Below, one piece after another: positions 30,657-39,216 of a stretch of 64,000 bases of DNA. The translations under genes and the position numbers were made by a program. The notes beneath the pieces were generated by a model. The model did no database searches. It was given only the letters and a program-made list of their open reading frames with translations, and had not been told where the DNA came from. The first letter of the stretch is position 1. Each line of letters begins with the position of its first letter. The stretch is from Thiocystis violacea (GTDB lineage: Bacteria > Pseudomonadota > Gammaproteobacteria > Chromatiales > Chromatiaceae), in NCBI RefSeq assembly GCF_016583575.1, contig NZ_NRRG01000016.1:1-64000 (forward strand), in the 5' to 3' direction.

Positions 30657-31412
30657 TCATCCCTCACGGCTTGAATCGAGCGCCCCTTGGATCCCGGCGA
30701 AGTCTGGCGCGGTTGGGCAAGAGGCCCTCAATCCGCACTCCGGGCACCGAGGTCGGGTCCGGCACAGATGCTTGCCGTGATGGACGATCAGGGCATGGTA
30801 CTCCTTGTAGACTGGCACGTCAGGACCGAGCGCCCGTTCGAAGGCGGCGCGGATCGACTCGTAGCCTTCGTCCCCGGCGAGCAGACCGAGCCGGGACAGG
30901 ATCCGTCGCGTATAGGCATCCACCACGAAGACGGGCCGGTCGAAGGCGTAGAGCAGCATGTCGTCGGCCGTCTCGGGGCCGATGCCCTTGACGGCGAGCA
31001 GTTCCTGTCGCAGTTGATGGGTTTCGAGTCGACTCAACCCATCCAGACCGCCTGCCGAGCGGTAATAGTCGCAGAACGCGGTGAGACGACGGGCCTTGAG
31101 GTTGAAGTAGCCGGCGGGTCGCAGGGCCTCCGCCAGGTCCGCCGGAGCGAGCGCCAGGATGGCCTCGGCCTCCAATGGAACCCGCTCCTTGAGACGGGCG
31201 AGCGCGCGCTCCACGTTGGACCAGGCGGTGTTCTGGGTCAGCACGGCCCCGATCATGACCTCGAAGGGACTGTCGGCCGGCCACCAGTGTCTTGGCCCGT
31301 GGCTCGCGATCAGTGCGGAGAAGAGTCTTCGCGCCCGCTCCGCGTCCAATGGACATTCATCAATCGGGCTTCGCAAGGGCCGGATCCTATCGGTTACACT
31401 CAATAGATTCAT
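30657..31412 (-). CDS. HhH-GPD DNA glycosylase, MagIII/COG2231-like
   Basis: A 251-residue base-excision repair protein of the endonuclease III fold. FEVMIGAVLTQNTAWSNVERAL is typical of the COG2231 group that includes the 3-methyladenine glycosylase MagIII of Helicobacter pylori. The helix-hairpin-helix reads LLAVKGIGPETADDMLLYA and the catalytic aspartate lies in FVVDAYTRRIL. The position of the EndoIII lysine is not a lysine, which suggests a monofunctional glycosylase. A C-terminal iron-sulfur motif is C-x5-C-x2-C-x5-C (CRTRPRC...). ATG 31412 is chosen; it faces the VWA gene divergently, with only 88 bases between the starts. Confidence 0.8.
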   Translation of the reverse strand: MNLLSVTDRIRPLRSPIDECPLDAERARRLFSALIASHGPRHWWPADSPFEVMIGAVLTQNTAWSNVERALARLKERVPLEAEAILALAPADLAEALRPAGYFNLKARRLTAFCDYYRSAGGLDGLSRLETHQLRQELLAVKGIGPETADDMLLYAFDRPVFVVDAYTRRILSRLGLLAGDEGYESIRAAFERALGPDVPVYKEYHALIVHHGKHLCRTRPRCPECGLRASCPTAPDFAGIQGALDSSREG

Positions 31413-31500
31413 GACGCGCCAATCCTCGCCTCGGCGACAGCGCGCGGACAGCTCGCCGCCGCTCCCAGAGAGCGCGAATGGCCACACCGGGGAGTGTCTC

Positions 31501-32901
31501 GTGCCATCCAATCCGGTCTCCGCCCGCCTCATCCTCGGCCTGCTGCTCATGCTGTCCTGGGGGCTTCCCGCCGCGGCCGTCGATGTCGTCCTGGCGTTGG
31601 ACCGCTCGCTCAGCATGAACGCCAACGATCCGAACCGCCACAGCCTCAAGGGAGCGGAGCTGTTCGGCGAGTTGCTCGGCCAGGACGATCGCCTCTCCTT
31701 GACGACCTTCGCGCAAGACGCTCCATCCCTGATGCCGCTGACGCCCCTGTCGGATCGTCAAGCGCTGGAGCGGATCCTCGGCCTGATCCGCGGGATATCG
31801 ATGGATGGCACCCGGACCGATTTCACCGCCGCCCTGCGCCTCGCCTACCGCCATCACTCAGCCTCGGGCGGCGACCGCGACGCCAAACGGATTCTCGTGC
31901 TCTTCACCGACGGCCAGCTCAATCTGGGCAACGAGGAGGCCACCCAGACCGCGCGCGCCACGATTATAGACGAGCTCGTCCCCCAGTTTCAGGAGGCCGG
32001 CATCCAGATCTACGGGATCGCCTTCTCGCCCGAGGCCGACCTGGGTTTTCTCCGACTCCTCACCGACACCACGGGTGGACGGGCCTTCCGCGCCGAGCGG
32101 CCGGAAGACATCTACCTCGCCTTCCTGAAGCTGTTCGAGCAGGCCGACCTCCCCCTGACGACGGCGGTGATCGATGGGGCGGTCGAGGTCGACGCCAATG
32201 TCCGCGAACTCAAGCTGCTGGTGCAACGGGGCGTGAACGACGCGCCGACCACGCTGATGGATCCGAGCCAGCACGAATTGGTCGCCGGAGACCAAAGGCC
32301 GGGAGTGGACTGGCGCAGCACGGCGAATTTCGACCATATAACGATCCAGCAACCGGAGGCGGGATCCTGGAAGATCACGGCGGATAGCCAGGATAAACGT
32401 GCCTACATCGAAAGCGATCTCGATCTGGAGGCCACGATTCCCTTGCTGGCCAATGTCGACGAGGCGGTAGCCATCGCCGCCAAACTCACTTATCGCGGCG
32501 GCGACGTCGAGGCCAGGCTCTCGGGCAACACCCGCTTCACGGCGACCGTGCTCGATGAATCGGGCGCCGTCCAGCAAGAGGTCGAGCTCCAGCCCGACGC
32601 CGGCCAACAGCCGCTCCAGGACCATCGCGGCGTCTTGCGCTTCCCCGCCCCCGGCTCCTTTCAGATACGGGTGAGCGCGGAAGGCGAGGGCTTCGAGCGC
32701 GCCAAGACTTACTCCATCAGCCTTCTGCGAGCGCAACCCATGCCTGGTGGCGCCGACGACACGGAAACCCGACGCTCCGCGCTAGCCCTTTTGATGCTGG
32801 GCAACCTCGTCCTGGCCGCCCTGCTCGGGATCGGCATCGGCCTCTGGTGGTGGCGCCGAAACAGGCGCAAGGATTGCGACGATTTCACGGAAGACACCTG
32901 A
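31501..32901 (+). CDS. VWA-domain protein with signal peptide and C-terminal membrane anchor
   Basis: A 466-residue protein of unknown function. The GTG start at 31501 has GGGGAG at a good distance and yields a clean signal peptide (residues 1-26, ending LPAAA). The VWA domain (about 28-215) has a complete metal-ion-dependent adhesion site: DRSLS at 34-38, the threonine in DGTRTDFT and the aspartate in LFTDGQLN. A beta-rich region (about 220-425) follows, then a membrane segment (LLMLGNLVLAALLGIGIGLW) and a short basic tail, so most of the protein would face the periplasm, held in the inner membrane. The next gene starts ten bases after its stop and encodes a membrane coiled-coil protein, so the two probably work together. 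VWA proteins often mediate metal-dependent protein contacts; the partner is not known. Confidence 0.8.
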   Translation: MPSNPVSARLILGLLLMLSWGLPAAAVDVVLALDRSLSMNANDPNRHSLKGAELFGELLGQDDRLSLTTFAQDAPSLMPLTPLSDRQALERILGLIRGISMDGTRTDFTAALRLAYRHHSASGGDRDAKRILVLFTDGQLNLGNEEATQTARATIIDELVPQFQEAGIQIYGIAFSPEADLGFLRLLTDTTGGRAFRAERPEDIYLAFLKLFEQADLPLTTAVIDGAVEVDANVRELKLLVQRGVNDAPTTLMDPSQHELVAGDQRPGVDWRSTANFDHITIQQPEAGSWKITADSQDKRAYIESDLDLEATIPLLANVDEAVAIAAKLTYRGGDVEARLSGNTRFTATVLDESGAVQQEVELQPDAGQQPLQDHRGVLRFPAPGSFQIRVSAEGEGFERAKTYSISLLRAQPMPGGADDTETRRSALALLMLGNLVLAALLGIGIGLWWWRRNRRKDCDDFTEDT

Positions 32902-32911
32902 GGCGCCCGTC

Positions 32912-33841
32912 ATGAGCCTGAATGAATACATGTGGATCTACGGTCTCGCCGAGGCCCTGGCCCTGACCTTGATCGTGGCCATCGTCCTGGGAGTGAAGTG
33001 GTGGCGTTTGCGCCGGGAGCATCGACGCTGGCGGCGCGCCCGCGCGCGGATCGACGGCCTGATCGAAGGAGCCATCGAGGGGGCCAGGGCCAAACAGACG
33101 GACAGACCCGAGTTGCGCGACAGTCGGATCGCCTCGCTGCGGGCCTTGTCCGACCCATTCAAACAGGATCCGATCGTCGAGGAAGAGGCTTGGAGACAAG
33201 CCCTTGGCGCGATCGATCGATGCTTCGAGGCGCTCGGGGAAACCACAGCCAGTCTGGCCGCGGCCAACCATCGGAAGGCCGTCCCCACCCATGACACCTC
33301 ATCGCCCGAATCCGGCCAAGCTCCCGAGGACGATGGGCTGGCGTCGCCAGGAATGGAGTCGGATGTCGAGGCGCTGCTCGAACAGTATCGACTGGGCCGC
33401 TCGACCATTTCCTCGAATCGGGAAGCGGGAGGCGATCTGAAGCAGAAATACCGCGACCTGCTCGTGGTCAACCAGAGCCTTCGCTCGCGAATCGACAACC
33501 TCGCACCGACCGACGAGACCGATTCGCTGCGCGAGGAACTGGACGCCTTCCTGCGCAGCAACCTCGCCTTCATGCGGGCGGCGCTCACCGCGGAACGTAA
33601 CTTCAATCTATTGGAGCAGCAGTTCGACGAGTTCGAGGGGCGTATCGACAACCTGCAAGCGACCATCAACACCTATCGCAAGGCGGTCCACAAGCTCGTC
33701 AGCGAGCGCGATCAGCTCGACGAGGAACAGCACCAGTATCTGATCCAGCTCGATCTCAAGGACAAGGTCATCGCGCGCCTGAACCGCAACTACGAAGCCC
33801 TGCGGCGCGAATACGCCAAGATCTACGGAGGCACCCGCTAG
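32912..33841 (+). CDS. Membrane-anchored coiled-coil protein, unknown function
   Basis: A 309-residue protein not recognised as a named family. It has one N-terminal membrane segment (about 11-30, LAEALALTLIVAIVLGVKWW), a strongly basic stretch (RLRREHRRWRRARAR), a low-complexity linker near 120-150, and two long coiled-coil regions (about 170-205 and 215-305) rich in Leu, Glu and Gln. The basic patch just after the membrane segment places the bulk in the cytoplasm. With the VWA protein upstream mainly periplasmic, the pair could link an outside contact to a cytoplasmic scaffold; that is inference. GAGG precedes the ATG. Confidence 0.7.
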   Translation: MSLNEYMWIYGLAEALALTLIVAIVLGVKWWRLRREHRRWRRARARIDGLIEGAIEGARAKQTDRPELRDSRIASLRALSDPFKQDPIVEEEAWRQALGAIDRCFEALGETTASLAAANHRKAVPTHDTSSPESGQAPEDDGLASPGMESDVEALLEQYRLGRSTISSNREAGGDLKQKYRDLLVVNQSLRSRIDNLAPTDETDSLREELDAFLRSNLAFMRAALTAERNFNLLEQQFDEFEGRIDNLQATINTYRKAVHKLVSERDQLDEEQHQYLIQLDLKDKVIARLNRNYEALRREYAKIYGGTR

Positions 33842-33856
33842 GCGCGCTCTCGACGC

Positions 33857-34243
33857 CTAGAAGCCGCGAAGATCCTGGTGCCGTTGGTGCTGCTCCAGCG
33901 CGGCGGCGAGTGTCTCACGGGTGATCTTGCCTTGCTTGACCAAGACCTCGCCCAAGCGCGCGTGTTGTCTGGCGACCAGGTCCAGCGCCGCGTCAAGGTC
34001 TCCGCTCGCCGGGAGACGCAGCCTTCGCGCCGCCTCGCGCAAGGTGACCATCGCGTCGCGCTGACAGGCGCGCAGGCGTTCGATCTCTTCGAGGGAAAAC
34101 AGGCCCTGCTCAACGAGCACGAACATGGCCGTGGCACTCAAGTCACGCTGAACCCGGATCGCCCCGGTGATATCGGCCTCCGTGAGGAAGCCGCCGAGAA
34201 CGAGAAAACGGCCGAACAACAAGGGCACGTCGGGAAAGTCCAT
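33857..34243 (-). CDS. Small MshEN/GspE-N-like protein with three repeats
   Basis: A 128-residue protein with three copies of a motif like that of the MshEN (GspE/PilB N-terminal) domain, which binds cyclic-di-GMP in some family members. The copies are FGRFLVLGGFLTEADITGA (10-28, with Q32), FVLVEQGLFSLEEIERLRAC (41-60, with Q61) and RLGEVLVKQGKITRETLAAA (96-115). Only the third has the full RLG start. Nothing else is attached, unlike MshE or PilB, which carry an ATPase. The ATG at 34243 has GAGG five bases upstream. It lies 35 bases after the GlgC-like gene on the same strand, so a joint role is likely. Cyclic-di-GMP binding is a guess from motif resemblance. Confidence 0.65.
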   Translation of the reverse strand: MDFPDVPLLFGRFLVLGGFLTEADITGAIRVQRDLSATAMFVLVEQGLFSLEEIERLRACQRDAMVTLREAARRLRLPASGDLDAALDLVARQHARLGEVLVKQGKITRETLAAALEQHQRHQDLRGF

Positions 34244-34278
34244 CTCAGCCTCGTCCACTACGCCACGCCCGACTTCGA

Positions 34279-35517
34279 TCACGCGAGGCGCTCCGACAGC
34301 CTCTCCGGACCAGCCACCACGACAACCCCCTCCGGAGAAACCGTGAAACGCTCCTGATCCCGTCTCCGGTCGAAACCGATCCGTTCCCCCGGCGGGATCG
34401 CGATGTCCTTTTCGATGATGCAGTTGCGCAGATGGGCGCCCTCGCCCACCTCGACACCATCGAAGAGGATCGAGGCTTCGACGATCGCGCCATCGTTGAT
34501 GCGCACGCGCGGGAAGAGAATCGAGTGATTGACGCCGCCACCGCTGATCACCGTGCCGGCGGCCAGCATGGAATTGACGAACACGCCCTCGTTGCCGCTC
34601 CTGGGACCGGGCACGGTGCGCGCCGGGGGATGCTGACCCTGATAGGTGTGGATATTCCAGTCCGACTGATAGAGATCGATCGGGGGCTCGGCGAGCAGCA
34701 GCCCCATGTTCGCCTGGTAATAGGCATCGATGCTCGCCAGATCGCACCAGTAGCGATCCGGCGTCACCCGTCCGCGCGCCTGGCCGAAGCGATAGGCGCG
34801 AACCGGCTGCGAGTCCGTCACGGGCGCGATGATGTCCATGGCCAGATCGGCATCCGGAACGGGGCCGCGCTCGATGCGGTCGAGCTCGCTCAACAGGAAG
34901 CGTTTGTCGAACAGATAGACGCCCATGGCCTGGAGCGCCTCGGTCGCGTCCGAGTCGGACGGGTCGAGATCGCCCGCCCCTGGGCTGGACAGCTCCAGAA
35001 TCCGATCGGAGGCGTCGACCCTGACCCTGGCCTGAGTCCCGGACCCCGGACCCTGGGTCGCCCGCACCGCCACCGTGACCTGGGCCTGGGATTCGAGATG
35101 CGCGCGCACCAGCTCGGCATAGTCCATCCGATAGACCGCGCCGCCATCGAGCACCAGGATCTGGCGCGCGCGATTGCGTTCGATCAGATAACGGTTCTGG
35201 CGGATCGCGTCGAAGGGTCCGGCATACCATTCCTTGCGGTAGCGCATCTGCGGCGGCAGCGGGGTGATGAACTCGCCCAACTCCGGATTGAAGATCGACC
35301 AGCCATCGCGCAGGTGTTTCTGGAGCGAATGACTCCTGTACTGGGTCAGCACCAGAACCTGACGCAGGCCGGAGTGCAGACAATTCGCCAGGCTGAAGTC
35401 GATGGCCCGGTACTTGCCTCCGAAGGGAATCGCGGCCTTGGTCCTTTGCTGAGTCAGCACGTCGGGGCCCGCGCCGCGATCGATGGCGAGAATGAGGATC
35501 AGGGTATCAGTGGACAT
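34279..35517 (-). CDS. GlgC-like ADP-glucose pyrophosphorylase, catalytically degenerate
   Basis: A 412-residue homologue of glucose-1-phosphate adenylyltransferase. The fold signature is clear: PFGGKYRAIDFSLANCLHSG at 31-50 and a C-terminal left-handed beta-helix (VNSMLAAGTVISGGGVNHS, then NCIIEKDIAIPPG). Catalytic residues are missing. The nucleotide loop GGRGxRL reads IDRGAGPD (12-19), the metal-site GDH of E. coli GlgC (Asp142) reads GGA (125-127), and the glucose-1-phosphate lysine of the FVEKP motif (Lys195) is serine 178. It may be a regulatory subunit, like GlgD in firmicutes, or a sugar-nucleotide sensor. It follows pdxJ by 81 bases and is followed by the MshEN-like gene. No other glycogen gene is in the window. 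Confidence 0.8.
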   Translation of the reverse strand: MSTDTLILILAIDRGAGPDVLTQQRTKAAIPFGGKYRAIDFSLANCLHSGLRQVLVLTQYRSHSLQKHLRDGWSIFNPELGEFITPLPPQMRYRKEWYAGPFDAIRQNRYLIERNRARQILVLDGGAVYRMDYAELVRAHLESQAQVTVAVRATQGPGSGTQARVRVDASDRILELSSPGAGDLDPSDSDATEALQAMGVYLFDKRFLLSELDRIERGPVPDADLAMDIIAPVTDSQPVRAYRFGQARGRVTPDRYWCDLASIDAYYQANMGLLLAEPPIDLYQSDWNIHTYQGQHPPARTVPGPRSGNEGVFVNSMLAAGTVISGGGVNHSILFPRVRINDGAIVEASILFDGVEVGEGAHLRNCIIEKDIAIPPGERIGFDRRRDQERFTVSPEGVVVVAGPERLSERLA

Positions 35518-35598
35518 GGCGGCCTTCGCATCGCAAGAGTGGACCGGGGATCAAGGCCGCACAGTCTAGCGGCGACCCGCTACCCCTGACCAGCCGCG

Positions 35599-36348
35599 TC
35601 ATTCGAGACCGTTGATGAGTCGCTTCATATCCCGGACCGCGCGATCCAATCCGGAGAAGATCGCCCTCGCGATGATGGCGTGACCGATATTGAGCTCGCG
35701 CACGCCAGGAATCGCCGCGATCGCCTTGACGTTGTGGTAGTCGAGCCCGTGACCGGCGTTGACGTGCAGACCGAGCGACTGGCCCAGTTCTACCGCCGCG
35801 CGGATCCGCGCCAGGCTCTCCGAGCGCTCGACCGACCCCCTGGCATCGGCGTAATGCCCGGTATGGATCTCGACCACCGGCGCCCCCACGAAGCAGGCCG
35901 CTTCGATCTGGGCCGGATCCGCGTCGATGAACAGCGAGACCCGCGTCCCGGCCTCGGCCAGGCGAGCGCAGAAATCCTTCAGCTCATCGCGACGGGCCAC
36001 CACGTCCAGGCCGCCCTCGGTCGTCAGCTCCTCGCGCCGTTCCGGCACCAGACAGCAATCGGCCGGCCGGATCCGGCAGGCGATGTCACCCATCCCGGGC
36101 GTCGCGGCCATCTCCAGATTCATGCGTGTTTGCAGAATGTCGCGCAACATCTCCACATCGCGATCCTGGATGTGACGCCGGTCCTCGCGCAGATGCAGCG
36201 TGATGGCGTCCGCCCCGGCCTGCTCGGCGATCAGGGCCGCCTGGATCGGCTCGGGATAGCGGGTTCCGCGCGCCTGACGGATGGTCGCGACGTGATCGAT
36301 GTTGACGCCGAGCAACCGCTCGGAGGAATGTTCAGGGTCGTGCGACAT
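35599..36348 (-). CDS. pdxJ: Pyridoxine 5'-phosphate synthase
   Basis: Last enzyme of the DXP-dependent vitamin B6 route, a 249-residue TIM barrel. Motifs: [37 protein letters not shown], the glutamate in [10 protein letters not shown] and [13 protein letters not shown]. The ATG at 36348 has AGGAG seven bases upstream. It follows recO, as in the rnc-era-recO-pdxJ order of many gammaproteobacteria. Confidence 0.97.
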   Translation of the reverse strand: MSHDPEHSSERLLGVNIDHVATIRQARGTRYPEPIQAALIAEQAGADAITLHLREDRRHIQDRDVEMLRDILQTRMNLEMAATPGMGDIACRIRPADCCLVPERREELTTEGGLDVVARRDELKDFCARLAEAGTRVSLFIDADPAQIEAACFVGAPVVEIHTGHYADARGSVERSESLARIRAAVELGQSLGLHVNAGHGLDYHNVKAIAAIPGVRELNIGHAIIARAIFSGLDRAVRDMKRLINGLE

Positions 36349-36431
36349 GGGCTGACTCCTCTTGAATCGCGCAAGCCCGGCCGCTGGAGCCCATCGGAAG
36401 GCTCGCGCCGCCTGGCTACGCATGGACCGGA

Positions 36432-37217
36432 TTAACAGGGTTCCTCGGAATCGACGGGACGGGCTGTCGTTGGATCTCGCCGCTGGGGTGATTCCGCGAT
36501 CGCGCCGGAACCGAACCAGCGCTGGTAGAGCTCACGGCTCTTGAGCGGCCGTGCGCCCAGATGCGGCGCCAGGATTTCGCGCAGCAGCACCCGCGCCTCG
36601 CGCCTCTGCCCGTCGGCGAGCCGCTCGCCATTGGTCAGGGCCAGCAGGGTGGCGCCGGACAGCCTTGGTCCGGCGGCCCGCTCCGAGGCATGACGCACCC
36701 CGTGCTCCCGCTCGTAGGTATAGAGCCGATCCGCCAGCACCGGCGCTCCGTCCTCGGCCACCTGATCCAGCCTCACGCCGTAGCCAAGTTCATCGAGGAG
36801 GCGCAACTCGAACTGACGCAGCCGCGTCTCCAGGTCCGCGTCCTCGGCCAATCGCGACAGCGCCGATTGATAAAAGGCGAAGAGCGGATCCTGCGGGTCA
36901 TGGCGACCCAGGAGGCGCAGCAGCAGTTCGTTCAGGTAGAAGCCACCGAGCAGGGCGCGCCCCTGGAGCGGAATCGGCGGCCCGGCCCCCTCGACCCGAG
37001 TCAGGGTGCGAACCTCGCCGCGTCCGGCCACCGCGAGCCAGAGCGGCTGAAAGGGTTGCAGCAGGGCACTGGCCGGCTGACGCGGACGCCGAGCGCCCTT
37101 GGCGATGGCCGGGAAGCGCCCTTGCCCGCTCCCGAGGATGTCGAGTAGCAGACTGGTGTTGCCGTAGTCGCGACGATGGAGCACGAAGGCCAGGAACAGC
37201 CGGTCTTGGCGCGGCAC
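36432..37217 (-). CDS. recO: DNA repair protein RecO
   Basis: Recombination mediator that helps load RecA on SSB-coated DNA with RecR. The 261-residue protein has an OB-fold N-terminus ([44 protein letters not shown]) and a helical C-terminal part. No zinc-binding cysteine cluster is seen, as in other gammaproteobacterial RecO. The start is GTG at 37217, 19 bases after the era stop, with a poor ribosome site, so coupling to era is likely. Confidence 0.93.
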   Translation of the reverse strand: MPRQDRLFLAFVLHRRDYGNTSLLLDILGSGQGRFPAIAKGARRPRQPASALLQPFQPLWLAVAGRGEVRTLTRVEGAGPPIPLQGRALLGGFYLNELLLRLLGRHDPQDPLFAFYQSALSRLAEDADLETRLRQFELRLLDELGYGVRLDQVAEDGAPVLADRLYTYEREHGVRHASERAAGPRLSGATLLALTNGERLADGQRREARVLLREILAPHLGARPLKSRELYQRWFGSGAIAESPQRRDPTTARPVDSEEPC

Positions 37218-37236
37218 GGGATCGATCCCAGCCGGC

Positions 37237-38142
37237 TCAGCGGTCCTCGCGATAACCGAGCGTCGCGATCGCCGCCTCGTCGCTCGACCAGCTCTTCTTG
37301 ACCTTGACCCAGACCTCCAGGTGCACCGCGCAATCGAAGAGTTTCTGCATTTCCAGTCGGGCCTGGGTGGCGACGGCCTTGAGCGCCTCGCCCTGCTTGC
37401 CGATGATGATCCCCTTCTGACTCGAACGCTCGACCCAGATCAGGGCATGGATGATGTAACGCCCCTCGGACATCTCGAAGCGTTCGATCTCGACCGTGGT
37501 GCGATAGGGCAGTTCCTGGCCATAGCGCTGCATCAATTGCTCGCGCACCAGTTCGGCGGCGAAGAAACGTTCCGAGCGATCGGTGATCTGGTCTTCCGGA
37601 AAGAGCGGCTCGCCCTCGGGCAGGGCCTGCACCACCGCGCGTTCGAGCACCTCGACCTGATCCCCCTTCGCCGCCGAGATCGGGATCAGTTGCAGGAATG
37701 GATGTCGTTGGGAGAGGGCCTGAAGATAGGGGAGCAGGGCCTGCTTGTTCTCGACCCGGTCGACCTTGTTGACCACCGCGATCGCCGGAACTCCGGCCTC
37801 GGCGACGATCTGCAACGCCTTGGCGTCCTCATCGGTCCAGCGCTGGGCCTCGACCACCAACAGGGCCAGGTTGGTATCAGCGATCGTGGAGCGCGCGGCA
37901 CGATTCAGGTAGCGATTCAGCGCATTGGCGCCGCGCTCGTGGATGCCGGGCGTATCGACGAAAAGAATCTGCCCCTCGGGCAGGGTCTTGATGCCGAGGA
38001 TCGAGTGACGGGTGGTCTGCGCCTTGTGGGAGGTAATGGCCAGCTTCTGGCCCAGCAGACGATTCAATAGCGTCGACTTGCCGACATTGGGCCGCCCAAC
38101 GATCGCCACGTAGCCGCAGTGGCCGGGGATCCGATCAACCAT
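37237..38142 (-). CDS. era: GTPase Era
   Basis: Essential GTPase for 16S rRNA maturation and 30S assembly. The 301-residue protein has G1 GRPNVGKST, G2 region KAQTTRHSILGI, G3 DTPGIHE and G4 NKVDRV, followed by a C-terminal KH domain (QKGIIIGKQGEALK) that binds the 3' end of 16S rRNA. It overlaps the rnc stop by eight bases, a common arrangement with RNase III. Confidence 0.97.
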   Translation of the reverse strand: MVDRIPGHCGYVAIVGRPNVGKSTLLNRLLGQKLAITSHKAQTTRHSILGIKTLPEGQILFVDTPGIHERGANALNRYLNRAARSTIADTNLALLVVEAQRWTDEDAKALQIVAEAGVPAIAVVNKVDRVENKQALLPYLQALSQRHPFLQLIPISAAKGDQVEVLERAVVQALPEGEPLFPEDQITDRSERFFAAELVREQLMQRYGQELPYRTTVEIERFEMSEGRYIIHALIWVERSSQKGIIIGKQGEALKAVATQARLEMQKLFDCAVHLEVWVKVKKSWSSDEAAIATLGYREDR

Positions 38143-38812
38143 CTCGCATCTGCTCCAACATCAGTTCGGCGGCCGCCTGCTCGGCACGGCGCCGACTGGT
38201 GCCCGTGCCCTGGACACTCAAGTCGGCATCCTGAAGCAGGCAGCTCACGGTAAAGGTTTGATCGTGCTGATCGCCATCGATGGAAAGCACGAGATATTCC
38301 GGCAGGGGCCGCTTGCGCGCCTGTAGACGCTCCTGCAAACGGGTCTTGGGATCCTTGCCGGCACGCTCGGCATCGGTCTGATCGAGACGATCGGCGAACA
38401 GTCCGAGCACCACCTCGCGCGTCGCCGCGAACCCGCCATCCAGGTACACGGCGCCCAGCACCGCCTCCAGCCCATCCGCGAGGATCGAATCGCGCGCGTG
38501 ACCACCGGTACGCAGTTCGCCCGCGCCCAGACGCAGCGCATCGCCGAGCTTGAGGCCACGGGCCAGTTTGGCCAGGGATTCGCGCTTCACCAGCGAGGCC
38601 CGCATGCGACTGAGCGAGCCTTCGTCCGCCGTGGGAAAGCGTTCCCAGAGCGCCTCCGCGATGATGAAACCGATCAGGGCATCACCGAGGAACTCCAGTC
38701 GCTCATTGTTGATCGGGCCGGCGCTGCGATGCGTGAGCGCCTGGGTCAGGAGATCTTCCCTGGCGAAGGCATGGCCGAGGGACTGGGCGAGTCTTCGCGG
38801 ATCGGCGTTCAC
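38135..38812 (-). CDS. rnc: Ribonuclease III
   Basis: Double-strand-specific endonuclease for rRNA and mRNA processing, 225 residues. The signature NNERLEFLGDALIGFIIAE is intact, with the second acidic site in ADGLEAVLGAVYLDGG, and a double-stranded RNA-binding domain forms the C-terminus (DPKTRLQERLQARKRPLPEY to GTSRRRAEQAAAEL). The start is GTG at 38812, sharing one base with the stop of the DUF4845 gene (TAGTG). Confidence 0.97.
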   Translation of the reverse strand: MNADPRRLAQSLGHAFAREDLLTQALTHRSAGPINNERLEFLGDALIGFIIAEALWERFPTADEGSLSRMRASLVKRESLAKLARGLKLGDALRLGAGELRTGGHARDSILADGLEAVLGAVYLDGGFAATREVVLGLFADRLDQTDAERAGKDPKTRLQERLQARKRPLPEYLVLSIDGDQHDQTFTVSCLLQDADLSVQGTGTSRRRAEQAAAELMLEQMRDG

Positions 38813-39201
38813 TAGAGCTTGACTTCGACCTGGTGATGGAAGGCCGCGACCGCGTCGACATTGAAAAAGAGGTGCACGCGCTCCTCGTAATCCAGGGTCA
38901 CCTGATAGGTGCCTTCGTCTATCTTCTTGATGACGAAGTCCTTTCCAGTCACGTTGTTGACGCTGTTGATATTGAGCCGCTTATCGATATTCGCGGTAAT
39001 CCCACGCGCGCCCCCATCGATCTGGCTGCTCTGCCTGGCGGTCTCTTCCATGAGGGTGCGAACCGTCCAGAAGTTGGAATAAAGCGGACCCACCTTGAGC
39101 AGGATGGTGACGAAGAACGCCGCCAGCGCGATGAGGGTAATGAAACCCAGAAACCCCATCCCGCGCTGACGCGAGCCGTATCCAGCCGTCTTCATGGACA
39201 T
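38812..39201 (-). CDS. DUF4845 membrane protein
   Basis: A 129-residue protein with one N-terminal membrane segment (about 14-36, RGMGFLGFITLIALAAFFV) and a soluble C-terminal part that should lie in the periplasm. It is the small conserved protein usually found between lepB and rnc in gammaproteobacteria, function unknown. ATG 39201 is chosen since GGAGG stands seven bases upstream; TTG 39207 and ATG 39195 are the alternatives. Confidence 0.88.
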   Translation of the reverse strand: MSMKTAGYGSRQRGMGFLGFITLIALAAFFVTILLKVGPLYSNFWTVRTLMEETARQSSQIDGGARGITANIDKRLNINSVNNVTGKDFVIKKIDEGTYQVTLDYEERVHLFFNVDAVAAFHHQVEVKL

Positions 39202-39216
39202 ACGCAAGCCTCCAAG

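Noticed and set aside
34244-35383. Upstream extension of the MshEN-like frame across the GlgC-like gene
   Set aside because: The extension is a shifted reading of the GlgC-like coding sequence; only the last 128 codons show protein-like repeats and a ribosome site.
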